In this document: one piece after another, positions 20,117 to 20,693 of the stretch | How the letters are laid out: each line of letters begins with the position of its first letter | Position numbering within the stretch: position 1 is the first letter of the stretch | Assembly: GCA_910585415.1 (NCBI GenBank) | Contig: CAJUDT010000039.1 | Location: 1 to 20,693, forward strand | DNA: 20,693 nt | Reading direction: 5' to 3' | Source: an uncultured Flavonifractor sp. | GTDB lineage: Bacteria > Bacillota > Clostridia > Oscillospirales > Oscillospiraceae | The notes under the pieces: model-generated | Seen by the model: only the letters and a program-made list of their open reading frames with translations | Databases searched by the model: none | What the model was told of the DNA's origin: nothing | Translations under genes and position numbers: made by a program

Positions 20117-20693
20117 CACGCCCCCTCCTTTCCGAACCGGCGCAGCATTTCCCACACCTCGGCGCGGGTGGCGGGGGAATCGGGCCGGACGCCGTCGCTG
20201 ATACCCTGCTCCTGGACCCAATCCTGGGCCTGCGCATACCAGGGAGCGTCCTCCCCGGCGCACAGGCTCAGAAAGGCCTCCCAGGCCCCGGCGGTGTGGC
20301 GGATGGTGTAGGGGCAGTCCTTCCCGTTCCAGTGGTTGTGCTGGACTACGCGCTCAATGGGGATTCCGTGTTCCGCCATCAGCAGCCGCACCAGCGCGGC
20401 GGCATTGGCCTGCGCGGCCGCAAAATCCCCGCCCTGGTTCACGCAAATCTCAATGCCGATGCTGGTCCCATTCCCCGGCCCGTCGGCCCCGTCCCCGGCG
20501 TGATAGGCCGTCTCCGCGTCCGGCAGGTGCTGGACAATCCCATGCCCATCCACCGTGTAATGCCAGCTGACCCTATCCTCTACCGCCGCAGCGCTCTTGA
20601 GGTAAGACGCATGGGCCTGCGCGTCCGCGCCCTGGGCCGTGTTTCCGGTTTCGTGAACGGTGATGTACTTGCAGGGGTTGGCCTTGCCGGGCC
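20116..20693 (-). CDS. N-acetylmuramoyl-L-alanine amidase endolysin (5' end outside window)
   Basis: Peptidoglycan hydrolase of the amidase_2 family, which cuts the bond between muramic acid and L-alanine. The frame is open to the right window edge, so the first residues are missing; the GTG at 20553 is internal. Visible are KYITVHETGNTAQGADAQAH with the first zinc-ligand His, SWHYTVDGHGIVQHLPDAE, AYHAGDGADGPGNGTSIGIE with the conserved Glu, and HNHWNGKDCPYTIR with the second His and the Cys ligand. The last ~40 residues (WYAQAQDWVQEQGISDGVRP, TRAEVWEMLRRF) resemble a single SLH-type wall-binding repeat. It is followed at once by the holin gene. It is most likely the prophage endolysin. Confidence 0.95.
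   Translation of the reverse strand, partial: PGKANPCKYITVHETGNTAQGADAQAHASYLKSAAAVEDRVSWHYTVDGHGIVQHLPDAETAYHAGDGADGPGNGTSIGIEICVNQGGDFAAAQANAAALVRLLMAEHGIPIERVVQHNHWNGKDCPYTIRHTAGAWEAFLSLCAGEDAPWYAQAQDWVQEQGISDGVRPDSPATRAEVWEMLRRFGKEGA

Larger units (their letters stand above)
18395..20693. mobile_element. Left end of a probable prophage inserted in feoB
   Basis: The junction is where feoB stops matching, near 18393-18397 (after CATACAGG). To its right are a lysis pair (holin and amidase) read leftwards, small regulators read rightwards, and a convergent RNA/peptide locus, all typical of the accessory zone between a phage lysis module and its attachment site. No integrase, portal, capsid or tail gene lies within the window, so the type of element and its length are unknown. 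The attachment core cannot be defined without the other end. Confidence 0.75.

Noticed and set aside
19409..20311. 300-residue + strand frame over the holin and amidase
   Set aside because: Antisense to two recognisable phage lysis genes, with no start signal.
1..20693. CRISPR arrays, tRNA or rRNA genes
   Set aside because: No regularly spaced repeats and no tRNA or rRNA sequences were seen on either strand.

Overview
The window reads as chromosomal DNA of a GC-rich, strictly anaerobic Clostridia bacterium. An Oscillospiraceae member close to Flavonifractor, Pseudoflavonifractor, Intestinimonas or Lawsonibacter is my best guess. This is inferred from the Gram-positive ribosome-binding sites, an alanine T-box, a DUF4250 protein, a reverse rubrerythrin and FeoA/FeoB. 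No rRNA marker is present, so the genus is not proven.

Layout. (1) Bases 1-812 hold the 3' part of obg, closed by a long perfect hairpin. (2) Bases 901-2607 (minus) hold a two-gene module of unknown function: a small protein and a DUF1266 protein. A TetR-family regulator follows at 2711-3322 (minus). (3) A promoter and alanine T-box (3442-3698) lead a + strand housekeeping run: a TPR-like membrane protein, alaS, a DUF4250 protein, a HIT hydrolase and a large GT-C-like membrane protein, ending at a terminator. (4) A small XRE regulator is followed two bases later by comEC, then holA and a TOPRIM/DUF4093 (RNase M5-related) gene. (5) A reverse rubrerythrin has its own promoter and terminator. 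Next comes an AT-rich island with a poorly conserved minus-strand gene, then a DUF3796-like membrane protein plus XRE regulator pair driven from a promoter buried in a 43-bp palindrome. (6) A MATE exporter (minus) lies divergent from feoA.

(7) feoB begins normally, overlapping feoA, but breaks off after 54 family-like residues at the conserved HTG. All DNA to its right looks like one end of a prophage. Moving right it holds a stand-alone Spo0A DNA-binding domain without a receiver, a ribbon-helix-helix regulator, a small convergent RNA/peptide locus, and a lysis pair (holin and amidase) read leftwards. The window ends inside the amidase.

The most interesting signal is at 19293-19587. A + strand promoter makes a short RNA ending in a strong hairpin, and a minus-strand promoter makes an mRNA for a 31-residue membrane peptide. 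The two transcripts converge on the same hairpin. The 5' part of the short RNA repeats, in two blocks, the + strand sequence over the peptide's ribosome-binding site and first codons. This is the architecture of the Fst/RNAII (par of pAD1) type I toxin-antitoxin loci, here apparently carried as prophage cargo. Other points worth following are the phage-borne Spo0A domain, the phage break in feoB, and the palindromic operator at 15349-15391.
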